In this document: positions 43,964 through 55,270 of the stretch, piece after piece
Position numbering within the stretch: the stretch's first letter is position 1
Layout: each line of letters starts with the position of its first letter
The notes under the pieces: model-generated
Told to the model about the DNA's origin: nothing
Seen by the model: the letters and a program-made list of their open reading frames with translations, nothing else
Databases searched by the model: none
Translations under genes and position numbers: made by a program
Source: Bufo bufo
Lineage: Eukaryota > Chordata > Amphibia > Anura > Bufonidae
NCBI RefSeq assembly: GCF_905171765.1
Contig: NC_053390.1
Location: 142,556,968 to 142,620,967 of the forward strand
DNA: 64,000 nucleotides
Reading direction: 5' to 3'

Positions 43964-44734
43964 TTAAAATGATAAAAAAAAATGTTAATAAATATATAAA
44001 AGTTTAAATCGCCCCCCTTTCCGTATAATAAAAAAACAAACAAAACCTAAATAACAATAAATATAAACATCCTGGGTATCATCGCGACCGAAAACACCCA
44101 TAATATTCAAATCTAAAAAATACGGAGAATGGCATAACGGAAAAAAAGAGTCAAAATGGCCGATTTGCCATTTTTTTATTGCTTCTCTTACCCAAAAAAA
44201 TGTTATAAAATGTGAACCAAAAGTCATGCACACTCCAAAATGGTATTAATACAAACTATGAATTGTCCCGCAAAAAATGATCCCCTGAACAGCTCAGTAG
44301 ACATAAGTATAAAAAAGTAATGGGGGTCAGAATATGGTGATGTAAAAAAAAAATAATATTCTCTAGTTTTACACTATTTACACATAAAAAACCTATACAT
44401 ATGGGGTATCGTTGTAATTGTACTGACCCAAAGATCGAAGGGCATGGGTTAGTTTTGCCGTAAACAAAACGCCGTGGGAACAAAACCTGTAAAACGGTGG
44501 TGGGATTGCGTTTTTTTTCCAATTCCACCCCATTTGGAATTTTTTCCCGCTTCCCACTACATTTTATGCCATAATTAATGGTGGCATTAGAAATTACAAC
44601 TTGTCCCGCAAAAAATAAGCCCTCATACAGCTATGTGACTGGAAATATAAAAAAATTATGGCTCACGGAAAATGGGGAAGAAAAATGAAAACGCAAAAAC
44701 GAAAAAAAAAAAACTCCGGTATCCTAAGGGTTAA

Positions 44735-45700
44735 AAAAACTTACAATGAATGTACAATGTATATGGTTCCCATACAGCAGGTCCTGAGTGGTGGGGTGGC
44801 TGCAGGCTCAGTTACAGACTTTGCATTGGGGCATAGAAGCTTCAACTATCTTCTTTGTAAATATGCACTGGATTGGAGCATATGCACGACACCCTGTATT
44901 ACATAAAGCAATCTGGACAGCTGCTGCAGTGTCTGGTACATTATTGCCAGAGAACTTCATTTCATTTCCATAAGTGCATTACAAATCTGGGCTCCGGTAC
45001 ATGTTATGAAGTTAGATGATTTAAAAGTAATCTCAGTTTGCAGCTGCCGGTGGGATTCAAGCTCTCGGAATCAATTGTTTCTTACTATCACATCATTTAT
45101 GGATCTGATTCAGACAGAGATAAGAACTAGAGCGAATCGGAGAGCAGAAACCAATTACAAGCAGCTTTTCTCTTTTGCATACTAGTGGCAAGACCGGCAA
45201 TTAAACGGAACGGCAAAGTTTACTTACTAGTGGGTTCTCCGACATGGAAATGCCGGAGATAATGATCATACGTTTTCCATGTCAGAGCTGGCACATTCCC
45301 AGTTTTTGTCCTCACCTGCAAAGCTGATGCACTATATATCCCCTGAGCACAGCGAGAGCCTATGCTAATGTCTGATATATGGCGCACTAAAATCACATGC
45401 GCTGTAACGGTGTCTCTAGGATTTATAAATGTCTATTTCCTGCAGAATTTCTGCCAAATATATTTATGTCACCACTTGTTTTTTATTAAAAGAAAATTCC
45501 ATTGTGTTGGTCGGTTTTGGAGATCTTAAATGTACAACATGAAGAATCTTATACATAAATACATGCTATCTAGAACACGTTATACTCCCATAGGCAAAAT
45601 ATCTCATTAATAGCACACAAGCAATAACAATAAAGTACAACAAAGATTAGTTACACAGTATAGCACATAGATCACACATGCTTGATGTGGGGTGGAGCAT
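44735..45700. other. Non-repeat DNA; possible conserved non-coding element
   Basis: No gene recognised. From about 44940 to 45480 the sequence is mixed in composition without repeat signatures, with several AT-rich motifs (CAATTGTTTC, TTTATGG, ATTTATAAATG). It is a candidate for regulatory conservation, judged only by its unlikeness to the surrounding repeats. Confidence 0.35.
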
Positions 45701-46900
45701 ACCTCCAAACTTTTGAAAAGAAGGACACTATGTGCGGCATACTATTTTTGCAGTGGGCCACACCTCTAACTGCGCCTAAAACATAACTATACCCTGATCC
45801 CACTGTCCCCTAAATACCCCCACACAGTAATTATTCTGCCTTTATGTAACCACACAGTAGTTATGTCCAGATATGTGCCCTCCCACAGTAGTTATGCCAA
45901 AGTATGTGCCACTTTTCCAGTATTATGCCCAGATATGTGCCCCTCACAGTAGTTATGCCCAGATATGTGCCCCTCACAGAAGCGATGCACTGATATTTGG
46001 CCCCTCACAGTATTTATGCAAAGATATGTGCCCCTCACAGTAGTTATGCCCAGATATGTGCCCCTCACAGTAGTTATGCCCAGATATGTGCCCCTCACAG
46101 TAGTTTTGCCCTGATATGTGCCCCCTCACAGTATTTATGCAAAGATATATGCCCCCTCACAGTAATATGCTCAGTTATGTGCCCCCTCACAGTAGTTTTG
46201 CCCAGATATATGCCCCCTCACAGTAATATGCCCAGATATGTGCCCCCTCACAGTAATTTTGCCAAAATATGTGCCCCTTTCACAGTATTATGCCCAGATA
46301 TGTGCCCCTTACAGTAGTTATGCCATGATATGTGCCTAATCACAGTAGCTATGCCCAGATATATGCCCCTAACAGTAGTTAGGGCCACATACGTGATCCT
46401 CACAGTAGGTATGCTCTGGTATGTGTCCCCTCACAGTAGTTATGCAAAGATATGTGCCCCCTCTCATTAGTTATGCAAATATATATGCCCCTTACAGTAA
46501 TATGCCCAGTCATGTGCCCCCTCACAGTATTATGCCCAGGTATATGCCCCTTTATAGGAAGTAAAAACAAACTCTACATTCTCACCTGGTTCCTCTGATG
46601 ATCTCCCCAGCAGCAGCAGGATACACTTGGAGCTGCTGGTCTGTGCAAGAGAAGGATAAGCACAGCTGACTGCCGGCCGCCCCTGCCCCTTGCACAGACC
46701 AGCAGTGTGGAGCGCCGACAGGGGGGGGGGAATTATAACGCAGGGAGCGAACAGCTCGCTGCTCCATCATTACAGGCAACTGTCTCTGCTTCTTATCAAA
46801 GGAGAGACAGCTGCCTGAGAGCGGGACAAACCTTCCCCGTTCCAGGACCGCAGGACAGCCAGTGTCCCGCCGGATCTGGGATGGTTGGGAGGTATGGTGG
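45700..46900. repeat. Repeat element carrying a ~30-33-bp minisatellite
   Basis: The outer ends GCATACCTCCAAAC (45698) and GTTGGGAGGTATG (46884-46896) are inverse, suggesting an element boundary. From about 45830 to 46555 a unit with core ATGCCCAGATATGTGCCCC-TCACAGTAGTT is repeated about 22-24 times with variation. Both strands give periodic open frames (SSYAQICAPH; RGTYLGITTV), which are artefacts of the unit length. A short poly-G run is at 46721-46729. Confidence 0.85.
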
Positions 46901-46979
46901 AGTAGTGATCTCGCTATATATAGCTGACACCATACTGAAAGACAGAGCACAATTTTCTCATTTAATGAAATGCTGTGGA

Positions 46980-47519
46980 TTAAACAGTGAATGCAGTACA
47001 ACATGGTCCCAAATTACAAAACCTTGGAAAATGCCCTTTGGGTAAAGGGGCAGATTCCATTATGACATTTCAAAACCGCATGGTACTCGATATGATACTT
47101 GCAGAAAGAGGTGGTGTCTGTAAGGTATTGACGGACCCCTCATCATGCTGCATGTTCATACTCAACAACACCGGCCCTAATGGTAAGGTCACACTGCCAA
47201 TAAAGAAACTCAAGGATTTATCATTTGAGCTCAAAAGAAACTCAGGTATCGATAACCCTTGGGATCAGTATTTTGGTTCACTAACTGGAAACAGGCACTT
47301 GTACAGTTGGGAATCATTATCCTGATAATTATTATAGTAATAGCAATAGTTGCAACATGTATCATACCATGTGTACGGAAACTGATAATGAAAGGAGTAT
47401 CAAATATGTCATTTTATGAGACTCTGCTGCCTAATCCTGAAGACAACTCACATGAAGGATATAGAAAATATCTGGCGGTATACAGGGAAAAGGGTAAGGG
47501 TAAGAACCATATTATCTAA
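46980..47519 (+). pseudogene. Endogenous retrovirus env, transmembrane subunit remnant
   Basis: Two overlapping frames (46987-47325 and 47259-47519) join across a frameshift near 47290. The first contains QNRMVLDMILAERGGVC followed by a CC pair, the heptad/immunosuppressive-like segment and cysteine motif typical of retroviral transmembrane envelope proteins. The second begins near WKQALVQLG, has a strongly hydrophobic membrane span (IIILIIIIVIAIVA) and a cytoplasmic tail of about 50 residues. Surface subunit, gag and pol are absent. The cysteine spacing (eight residues rather than six) looks altered. It cannot encode a working glycoprotein. Confidence 0.8.
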
Positions 47520-47550
47520 GATTTGGTTCTAAGAGGGGATTGAAGAGAAA

Positions 47551-47942
47551 TGTGACTCCATGTTGTTTCTTCTAAATATGTAAAGAATTGTTATAACATC
47601 TCACCCACCCATTCTGGGAATCTCCTAGAACTGGTACAAACGTTCTTGCCTTATTCAGGGTCATTCGGCACAACTGCGTACATTCTTATATGTGACTGAT
47701 TAAAACCTATTCTTTCTGCTTACTGCACGTCCACATACCATAAAAGGATGTTCCGGAAGTATGTGTGTGAGCACCAATGTTTATCTTTTATGATTGGTTT
47801 AACGCTGTTGTTATGCAAACTTTTCTACTGCCTATATAAGGCCAAGCTATAGCATAATAAAGTTAGAGTGTTTCTCAGTGATACCTGTGTGTGTCTGTTA
47901 TTGCCAACTGAGAAACATCTCTCCTGACGTCAGTGTCTCAAA
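47551..47942 (+). repeat. Retroviral 3' LTR (probable)
   Basis: Starts TGTGACTCCATG right after a purine-rich tract (AAGAGGGGATTGAAGAGAAA), which lies 10-30 bp downstream of the env stop region. TATA box CCTATATAAG at 47831-47840; AATAAA at 47856-47861. The likely end is near CTGACGTCA (47934-47942), but the exact boundary is uncertain and no target duplication was found. Confidence 0.7.
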
Positions 47943-48195
47943 CCCAGGTTGTCGTAGAGGTCCAGAAAGGTCCAAATCCTTTCAGTAAAGTCTGCTGTAG
48001 ACTACTGGAGGCAGAACTGCCAGCAAGGTGACTTGTGTTATATGAACTTTCCATTGTGCTGTTTTGTGCAATTGCCTCAAGTGTAAATAAACACTGACGT
48101 TTTGAGTTAAGAACTTGTATGTTGCCTCTGTACTGCGCCCGCTTACCCTATCTACCAGAGCGAAACCACACAGTATGTATGTGTATACTGTATGA
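47943..48195. other. Unassigned segment, possibly further LTR sequence
   Basis: Contains GTAAATAAACACTGACG (48081) and a C-rich tail. Resembles R/U5-like sequence but no boundaries were found. Confidence 0.3.
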
Positions 48196-48197
48196 GT

Positions 48198-48222
48198 ATA
48201 TATATATATATATATATATTAG
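48198..48222. repeat. (TA)n microsatellite
   Basis: About 12 TA units. Confidence 0.85.
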
Positions 48223-48247
48223 TTATTTAACATACTGTACTACTTAA

Positions 48248-48788
48248 AGGGAATCCATTACTCACTTTTCACTAATAAAACTACCTTCAATGACACATAT
48301 TAACACCATTTCGATCATACCAGTAAGTCACCAGTATGTGGGGTGAACTTTTATTCATATGGAAATCAGCAATTTAACACCAAATCTTATGCAGGAGCAA
48401 TCTGATGCTCTTCGGCATCTATGCACTACATTCCCTTTTGTTGGATATTGCCTCAGGGATATGTTCTATGTCCTTTACTCTTGAGGATCAGCGCATCAGA
48501 GGGAGCCTGCACAAGACATACCGTAGTATTGAAGTGCCATGACGTCAGGCGAGAGGGGAGGACAGCTTGAAAGGTTAGGGGAGGAGCAGGCATTGGGGAC
48601 AAAAGGAGGGCTTGGGCACTTTGAAAAGGAAAGCCTGGCCACCTGGGCACTTTGCATCTTATTTACATATGAATATATGCTCTTTTTCTGGGCATTCACT
48701 ACACACACTGGTGTCTTACCGGAACAGTGTTAACATGTAATGCTGGCCATTGCAGGTAGTTCGATTAAAACTGGGTGACGTATTCCCT
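48248..48788. mobile_element. MITE with exact TTAA duplication
   Basis: TTAA at 48244-48247 and 48789-48792. Ends AGGGAATCCATTACTC and GGTGACGTATTCCCT. Internal arms include GGTTAGGGGAGGAGCAGG-type and CTTTGAAAAGG-type blocks. Frames inside lack domains. Confidence 0.7.
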
Positions 48789-48792
48789 TTAA

Positions 48793-49610
48793 AGGGGTTG
48801 TGCATGGTTGGGGGGGTCTGCCCAGGAGGGGAGGTTTTCACAACACCTTTAATTTCTTACTTCATGGGACAAACTGCTCATACAGTACTTGGTACAGTAC
48901 ATGGACTTGCTTCATTTCCTTTTAATGCAGTTTGTAGTAAGGTATTAAGGTGGTTATCTCATTAAGTTGAATCATAACTGCATGTGCTATCAGATGATAT
49001 ACCCTATTAGTACTCCCCTCTATAAGCCAAAACCAGAAATGGAATCTACAGAGCGAAGGTACAATTAAAAGAAGTATGCATCCTCTGTGTCTTGGACCCA
49101 CTCCTGTTTTTGCCTTACAAACACTGATGAAACACAATGATCAAATACTGACCGTGTGAAAGTGGCCAAAGGCTGGGTTAATGTTTGTGCTTATATGCAG
49201 TTTTGGAACCAAAATCAGGAATGGATTAAAAAAGAGGTGAGACGGTATCAGACCTTTATAGGTATCCTACCTTTATGATCCACTCATGGTTTTGGCTTCA
49301 AAAACTGCAACAAAAAAATCTGAACATGTAAACCCAGCCTCAATCGGCTTTCAATCATAGTCTGTTATTAGATCCACTAATGTATGTCAACTCCAAGTAT
49401 ACAAATAACTGCAGTCACTCATCTCATTAATCGCAACATCGCTTTCAAACTGTCAACACTCAGCATAATGGACGGGCCACAGGACAAATACTTTCCTATA
49501 AAGGTGTACAGAAAGAGCTATACTGAGGAACTAAAGAGAATCTACACAATAAAATATACTAATCCAAATTCAGGGGCAAAAAATGACTCCAAACTTTACA
49601 CCAAACTCTA
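48793..49610. other. No gene seen
   Basis: AT-rich DNA with fragments of MITE-like phrases (AAACCAAAATCAGGAATGG and its inverse around 49025 and 49210). A 75-codon frame at 49384-49611 has no recognisable feature. Confidence 0.45.
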
Positions 49611-49611
49611 A

Positions 49612-49838
49612 GGCTAGTTACACATTTGCAGGAGAAGTTCTGGCAGCTGTATTTGTTGAGCTGACTCCCGGCATATTTGCCAGGTAGCGGCCGAATCTCC
49701 GATTGACCCCATTATAGTATATGGGGCTGGCGGGCATTCCAGTAACGTCCAGCAACACCAGATACAGAGAGCTCCGGCAGGTTGTTATATTTCAGAACAG
49801 ACGGCCGGAACTCCTATCGCAAATGTGGTGAAACTAAC
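49612..49838. mobile_element. MITE with CTAA flanks
   Basis: Left GGCTAGTTACACATTTGC, right GCAAATGTGGTGAAACTAACC, with CTAA at 49608-49611 and 49839-49842. 227 bp, the size of the MITE at 2858-3084, to which its ends are similar. Confidence 0.8.
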
Positions 49839-50087
49839 CTAAAGGCATGGACAGGTAGTCAGGTTTCTGCATGCAGTTTTGGATGCCAAAATCAAAAGTG
49901 GCTCATAAGATGAGACCTGTACGACGTCTACTATTTTCTGAATTCCCTCCTGGTTGTGGCTTCCAAAACTGCACCAGGAAACCTGAATGTGTGGCTGCAT
50001 CCTAACAATCATCACTAGTGGAAAGAAAACTGTTCTTTATTGTGCCCAACTCATCATGCACCAAATCTAGTATCTGGGATCATGTTA

Positions 50088-50281
50088 GTTCACACTTCAG
50101 TTATTTGGTCAGTTATTTTCATCAGTTATTGTGAGCCAAAACCAGGTGTGAGTCAAAAATACAGAACAGGAGGTATTCTTTTCATTATACCTTATATCTG
50201 AGTAGGCTTCACTACTGGTTTTGGCTCACAATAACTGATTAAATTAACTCACCAAATAACTGACGTGCGAACTAGACCTTA
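50088..50281. mobile_element. Short foldback MITE
   Basis: AGTTCACACTTCAGTTATTT at the left, inverse AAATAACTGACGTGCGAACT at the right. Inner arms TTATTGTGAGCCAAAACCAG and CTGGTTTTGGCTCACAATAA are perfectly inverse. Confidence 0.85.
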
Positions 50282-50833
50282 TTCGTATGTGAAGCTGAAG
50301 TACAGATGATCATTTCCCCTGCAGCATTGCTAAAAGGATAAAGCAGCATTACTTTCATACAGGACAAGATACTTTTAAAAATGTATGAAAGGAGTCGACT
50401 CTCTAGGCTTAAAATAGGAGATGTATCTGATAATAAGATCTTTACATATAGACAATAAATGACAATATAGATAAGTTAAAATTAAAGAAACCAAATATGT
50501 GCAGTCAAGATGCAAGAATCAAACCATATAAGAAAATACAGGGTGGGCCATTTATATGGATACACCTTAATAAAATGGGAATGGTTGGTGATATTAACTT
50601 TCTGTTTGTGGCACATTAGTATATGTAAGGGGGAAACTTTTCAAGATGGTTGGTGACCATGGCGGCCATTTTGAAGTTGGCCATTTTGAATCCAACTTTT
50701 GTTTTTTCAATAGGAAGAGGGTCATGTGACACATCAAACTTATTGGGAATTTCACAAGAAAAACAATGGTGTGCTTGGTTTTAACGTAACTTTATTCTTT
50801 CATGAGTTATTTACAAGATTCTGACCACTTATA

Positions 50834-52386
50834 CAGGGAGTGCAGAATTATTAGGCAAATGAGTATTTTGACCACATCATCCTCTTTATGCATGTTGTCT
50901 TACTCCAAGCTGTATAGGCTCGAAAGCCTACTACCAATTAAGCATATTAGGTGACGTGCATCTCTGTAATGAGAAGGGGTGTGGTCTAATGACATCAACA
51001 CCCTATATCAGGTGTGCATAATTATTAGGCAACTTCCTTTCCTTTGGCAAAATGGGTCAAAAGAAGGACTTGACAGGCTCAGAAAAGTCAAAAATAGTGA
51101 GATATCTTGCAGCACTCTTAAAATTGCAAAGCTTCTGAAGCGTGATCATCGAACAATCAAGCGTTTCATTCAAAATAGTCAACAGGGTCACAAGAAGCGT
51201 GTGGAAAAACCAAGGCGCAAAATAACTGCCCATGAACTGAGAAAAGTCAAGCGTGCAGCTGCCAAGATGCCACTTGCCACCAGTTTGGCCATATTTCAGA
51301 GCTGCAACATCACTGGAGTGCCCAAAAGCACAAGGTGTGCAATACTCAGAGACATGGCCAAGGTAAGAAAGGCTGAAAGACGACCACCACTGAACAAGAC
51401 ACACAAGCTGAAACGTCAAGACTGGGCCAAGAAATATCTCAAGACTGATTTTTCTAAGGTTTTATGGACTGATGAAATGAGAGTGAGTCTTGATGGGCCA
51501 GATGGATGGGCCCGTGGCTGGATTGGTAAAGGGCAGAGAGCTCCAGTCTGACTCAGACGCCAGCAAGGTGGAGGTGGAGTACTGGTTTGGGCTGGTATCA
51601 TCAAAGATGAGCTTGTGGGGCCTTTTCGGGTTGAGGATGGAGTCAAGCTCAACTCCCAGTCCTACTGCCAGTTTCTGGAAGACACCTTCTTCAAGCAGTG
51701 GTACAGGAAGAAGTCTGCATCCTTCAAGAAAAACATGATTTTCATGCAGGACAATGCTCCATCACACGCGTCCAAGTACTCCACAGCGTGGCTGGCAAGA
51801 AAGGGTATAAAAGAAGAAAATCTAATGACATGGCCTCCTTGTTCACCTGATCTGAACCCCATTGAGAACCTGTGGTCCATCATCAAATGTGAGATTTACA
51901 AGGAGGGAAAACAGTACACCTCTCTGAACAGTGTCTGGGAGGCTGTGGTTGCTGCTGCACGCAATGTTGATGGTGAACAGATCAAAACACTGACAGAATC
52001 CATGGATGGCAGGCTTTTGAGTGTCCTTGCAAAGAAAGGTGGCTATATTGGTCACTGATTTGTTTTTGTTTTGTTTTTGAATGTCAGAAATGTATATTTG
52101 TGAATGTTGAGATGTTATATTGGTTTCACTGGTAAAAATAAATAATTGAAATGGGTATATATTTGTATTTTGTTAAGTTGCCTAATAATTATGCACAGTA
52201 ATAGTCACCTGCACACACAGATATCCCCCTAAAATAGCTAAAACTAAAAACAAACTAAAAACTACTTCCAAAAATATTCAGCTTTGATATTAATGAGTTT
52301 TTTGGGTTCATTGAGAACATGGTTGTTGTTCAATAATAAAATTAATCCTCAAAAATACAACTTGCCTAATAATTCTGCACTCCCTG
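50834..52386 (+). mobile_element. DD37E transposon, second copy, nested in DD41D
   Basis: Same ends as 18750-20312 (CAGGGAGTGCAG...CTGCACTCCCTG), TA duplicated at 50832-50833 and 52387-52388. 1553 bp, ten shorter than copy 1. It entered a TA in the last sense codon of the DD41D transposase. Confidence 0.95.
51052..52058 (+). pseudogene. DD37E transposase, copy 2, two lesions
   Basis: The start is equivalent to copy 1 (MGQKKDLTGSEKSKIVRYLA). Ten bases are missing near 51110, between GCAG repeats, shifting the frame. The correct frame then runs open until TGA at 51548-51550, where copy 1 has the arginine codon CGA (a C-to-T change at a CpG). After it, the remaining frame retains the second Asp (MQDNAPSH) and the Glu (PIENLW) and ends at 52058. 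Otherwise nearly identical to copy 1. Confidence 0.92.
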
Positions 52387-53442
52387 TAAAATGTGTTCAA
52401 TGTGCTGCCCATTGTGTTGGATTGTCAATGCAACCCTCTTCTCCCACTTTTCACACACTGATAGCAACACCGCAGGAGAAATGCTAGCACAGGCTTCCAG
52501 TATCCGTAGTTTCAGGTGCTGCACATCTCGTATCTTCACAGCATATACAATTGCCTTCAGATGACCCCAAAGATAAAAGTCTAAGGGGGTCAGATCGGGA
52601 GACCTTGGGGGCCATTCAACTGGCCCACGACGACCAATCCACTTTCCAGGAAACTGTTCATCTAGGAATGCTCGGACCTGACACCCATAATGTGGTGGTA
52701 CACCATCTTGCTGGAAAAACTCAGGGAACGTGCCAGCTTCAGTGCATAAAGAGGGAAACACATCATCATGTAGCAATTTCGCATATCCAGTGGCCTTGAG
52801 GTTTCCATTGATGAAGAATGGCCTCACTATCTTTGTACCCCATATACCACACCATACCATCAATTTTTTTGTTCCAACAGTCTTGGAGGGATCTATCCAA
52901 TGTGGGTTAGTGTCAGACCAATAGCGGTGGTTTTGTTTGTTAACTTCACCATTCACATAAAAGTTTGCCTCATCACTGAACAAAATCTTCTGCGTAAACT
53001 GAGGGTCCTGTTCCAATTTTTGTTTTGCCCATTCTGCAAATTCAGTGCGCCGATCTGGGTCATCCTCGTTGAGATGCTGCAGTAGCTGGAGTTTGTAAGG
53101 GTGCCATTTGTGAGTAGCTAATATCCGCCAAAGGGATGTTCGACTAATGCCACTCTCCAGTGACATGCGGCGAGTGCTACGCTGTGGGCTCTTGCTGAAT
53201 GAAGCTAGGACAGCCACTGATGTTTCTTCATTAGAGACAGATTTCATGCGTCCACATTTTGGCAAATCCAACACTGAACCAGTTTCACGAAACTTAGCAA
53301 GCAGTTTGCTAACTGTAGCATGGGAGATGGGTGGTCTCGTAGGGTGTCTTGCATTGAAATCTGCTGCAATGACCCGGTTACTGCGTTCACCAGACATCAA
53401 CACAATTTCTATCCGCTCCTCACGTGTTAACCTCGGCGACAT
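52366..53442 (-). CDS. DD41D transposase, uninterrupted, with displaced stop
   Basis: A 358-residue frame starting MSPRLTREERIEIV; I chose this start because copy A has the same ATG context after a splice-acceptor-like TTTACAG. An upstream in-frame ATG at 53559 would add 39 residues. A helix-turn-helix region lies at about residues 5-60 (HATVSKLLAKFRETG), and a second DNA-binding helix set at 85-125. The catalytic residues are Asp157 (LFSDEANF), Asp246 (FFQQDGVPPH) and Asp288 (SPDLTPLDFYLW), with 41 residues between the last two (DD41D). DD41D groups such as rosa and Visitor are known. The native protein would end after residue 352; the last six residues (QGVQNY) and the stop come from the inserted DD37E element. 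Activity is untested. Confidence 0.9.
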   Translation of the reverse strand: MSPRLTREERIEIVLMSGERSNRVIAADFNARHPTRPPISHATVSKLLAKFRETGSVLDLPKCGRMKSVSNEETSVAVLASFSKSPQRSTRRMSLESGISRTSLWRILATHKWHPYKLQLLQHLNEDDPDRRTEFAEWAKQKLEQDPQFTQKILFSDEANFYVNGEVNKQNHRYWSDTNPHWIDPSKTVGTKKLMVWCGIWGTKIVRPFFINGNLKATGYAKLLHDDVFPSLCTEAGTFPEFFQQDGVPPHYGCQVRAFLDEQFPGKWIGRRGPVEWPPRSPDLTPLDFYLWGHLKAIVYAVKIRDVQHLKLRILEACASISPAVLLSVCEKWEKRVALTIQHNGQHIEHILQGVQNY

Positions 53443-53982
53443 GTCAATGGCTGTAAACAAAGAGAAACTTGTAAATAACTCATGAAAGAATAATGTTACG
53501 TTAAAACCAAGCACACCATTGTTTTTCTTGTGAAATTCCCAATAAGTTTGATGTGTCACATGACCCTCTTCCTATTGAAAAAACAAAAGTTGGATTCAAA
53601 ATGGCCGACTTCAAAATGGCTGCCATGGTCACCCCCCATCTGGAAAAGTTTCTCCCCTCACATATACTAATGTGCCACAAACAGGAAGTTAATATCACCA
53701 ACCCTTCCTATTTTATTAAGGTGTATCCATATAAATGGCCCACCCTGTATATATGTGGATACACAGTGTATAAAAAAAAGTCTACACACCCCTGTTAAAA
53801 TGTCGGGTTTCTGTGATGTAAAAAAATAAGACAAAGATAAATCATTTCTTAACTTTTTCCACCTTTAATGTGACCTATAAACTGTACAACTCAATTGAAA
53901 ACAAACTGAAATATTTTAGGTAGAAGAAAGAAAAAATATAAAAATAAAATAATATGGTTGCATAAATGTGCACACCCTTAAA

Positions 53983-55007
<1,025 letters not shown>

Positions 55008-55270
55008 CTAAGAAAATTTCAGTAAAGACCAACTAGAGCAGCTGAACTTTATTCGGGGTTAATCAGAGGCACTTTAAATGATGGCAGGTGTATGCTGACT
55101 CCTATTTAACATGATTTTGAATGTGATTGCTTAATTCTGAACACAGCTACATCCCCAGTTATAGTAGGGTGTGCACACTTATGCAACCACATTATGTTTT
55201 GTTTGTTTTCTTCCCTCCACCTAAAAGATTTCAGTTTGTTTTTGAATTGAGTTTATAGGTCACATTAAAG

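Larger units (their letters stand above)
42430..44730 (+). mobile_element. TTAA hairpin element with nested MITEs
   Basis: Exact TTAA at 42426-42429 and 44731-44734. Ends CCCTTTCGCTACC and GGTATCCTAAGGG (inverse, 3-4 mismatches). Near the left end is GTACATGTAC, as in the element at 20682. A short hairpin ladder follows: CATGACGCCC..GGGCGTCATG (42475-42509), TCTCTGCTGTTT..AACAGCAGAGA (42518-42543), and CTTATTTTGGCC..GGCCAAAATAAG (42717-42753). Then come a nested MITE and an AT-rich part with CCCGCAAAAAATGA blocks (44269 and 44607). Confidence 0.8.
50539..53747 (-). mobile_element. DD41D mariner-like transposon, copy B
   Basis: Starts CAGGGTGGGCCATTTATATG and ends in the inverse, with TA at 50537-50538 and 53748-53749. 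Inverted repeats about 270 bp long include the GGTGACCATGGCGGCCATTT block. Without the DD37E insertion it is about 1654 bp, close to copy A. Both ends and the transposase frame are intact, which makes it potentially autonomous unless the displaced C-terminus or 3' sequence matters. Confidence 0.94.

Noticed and set aside
45892..46317. Periodic peptide frames over the minisatellite
   Set aside because: The repeat unit is close to a multiple of three, which keeps any frame open; the peptides follow the DNA period and have no start context.
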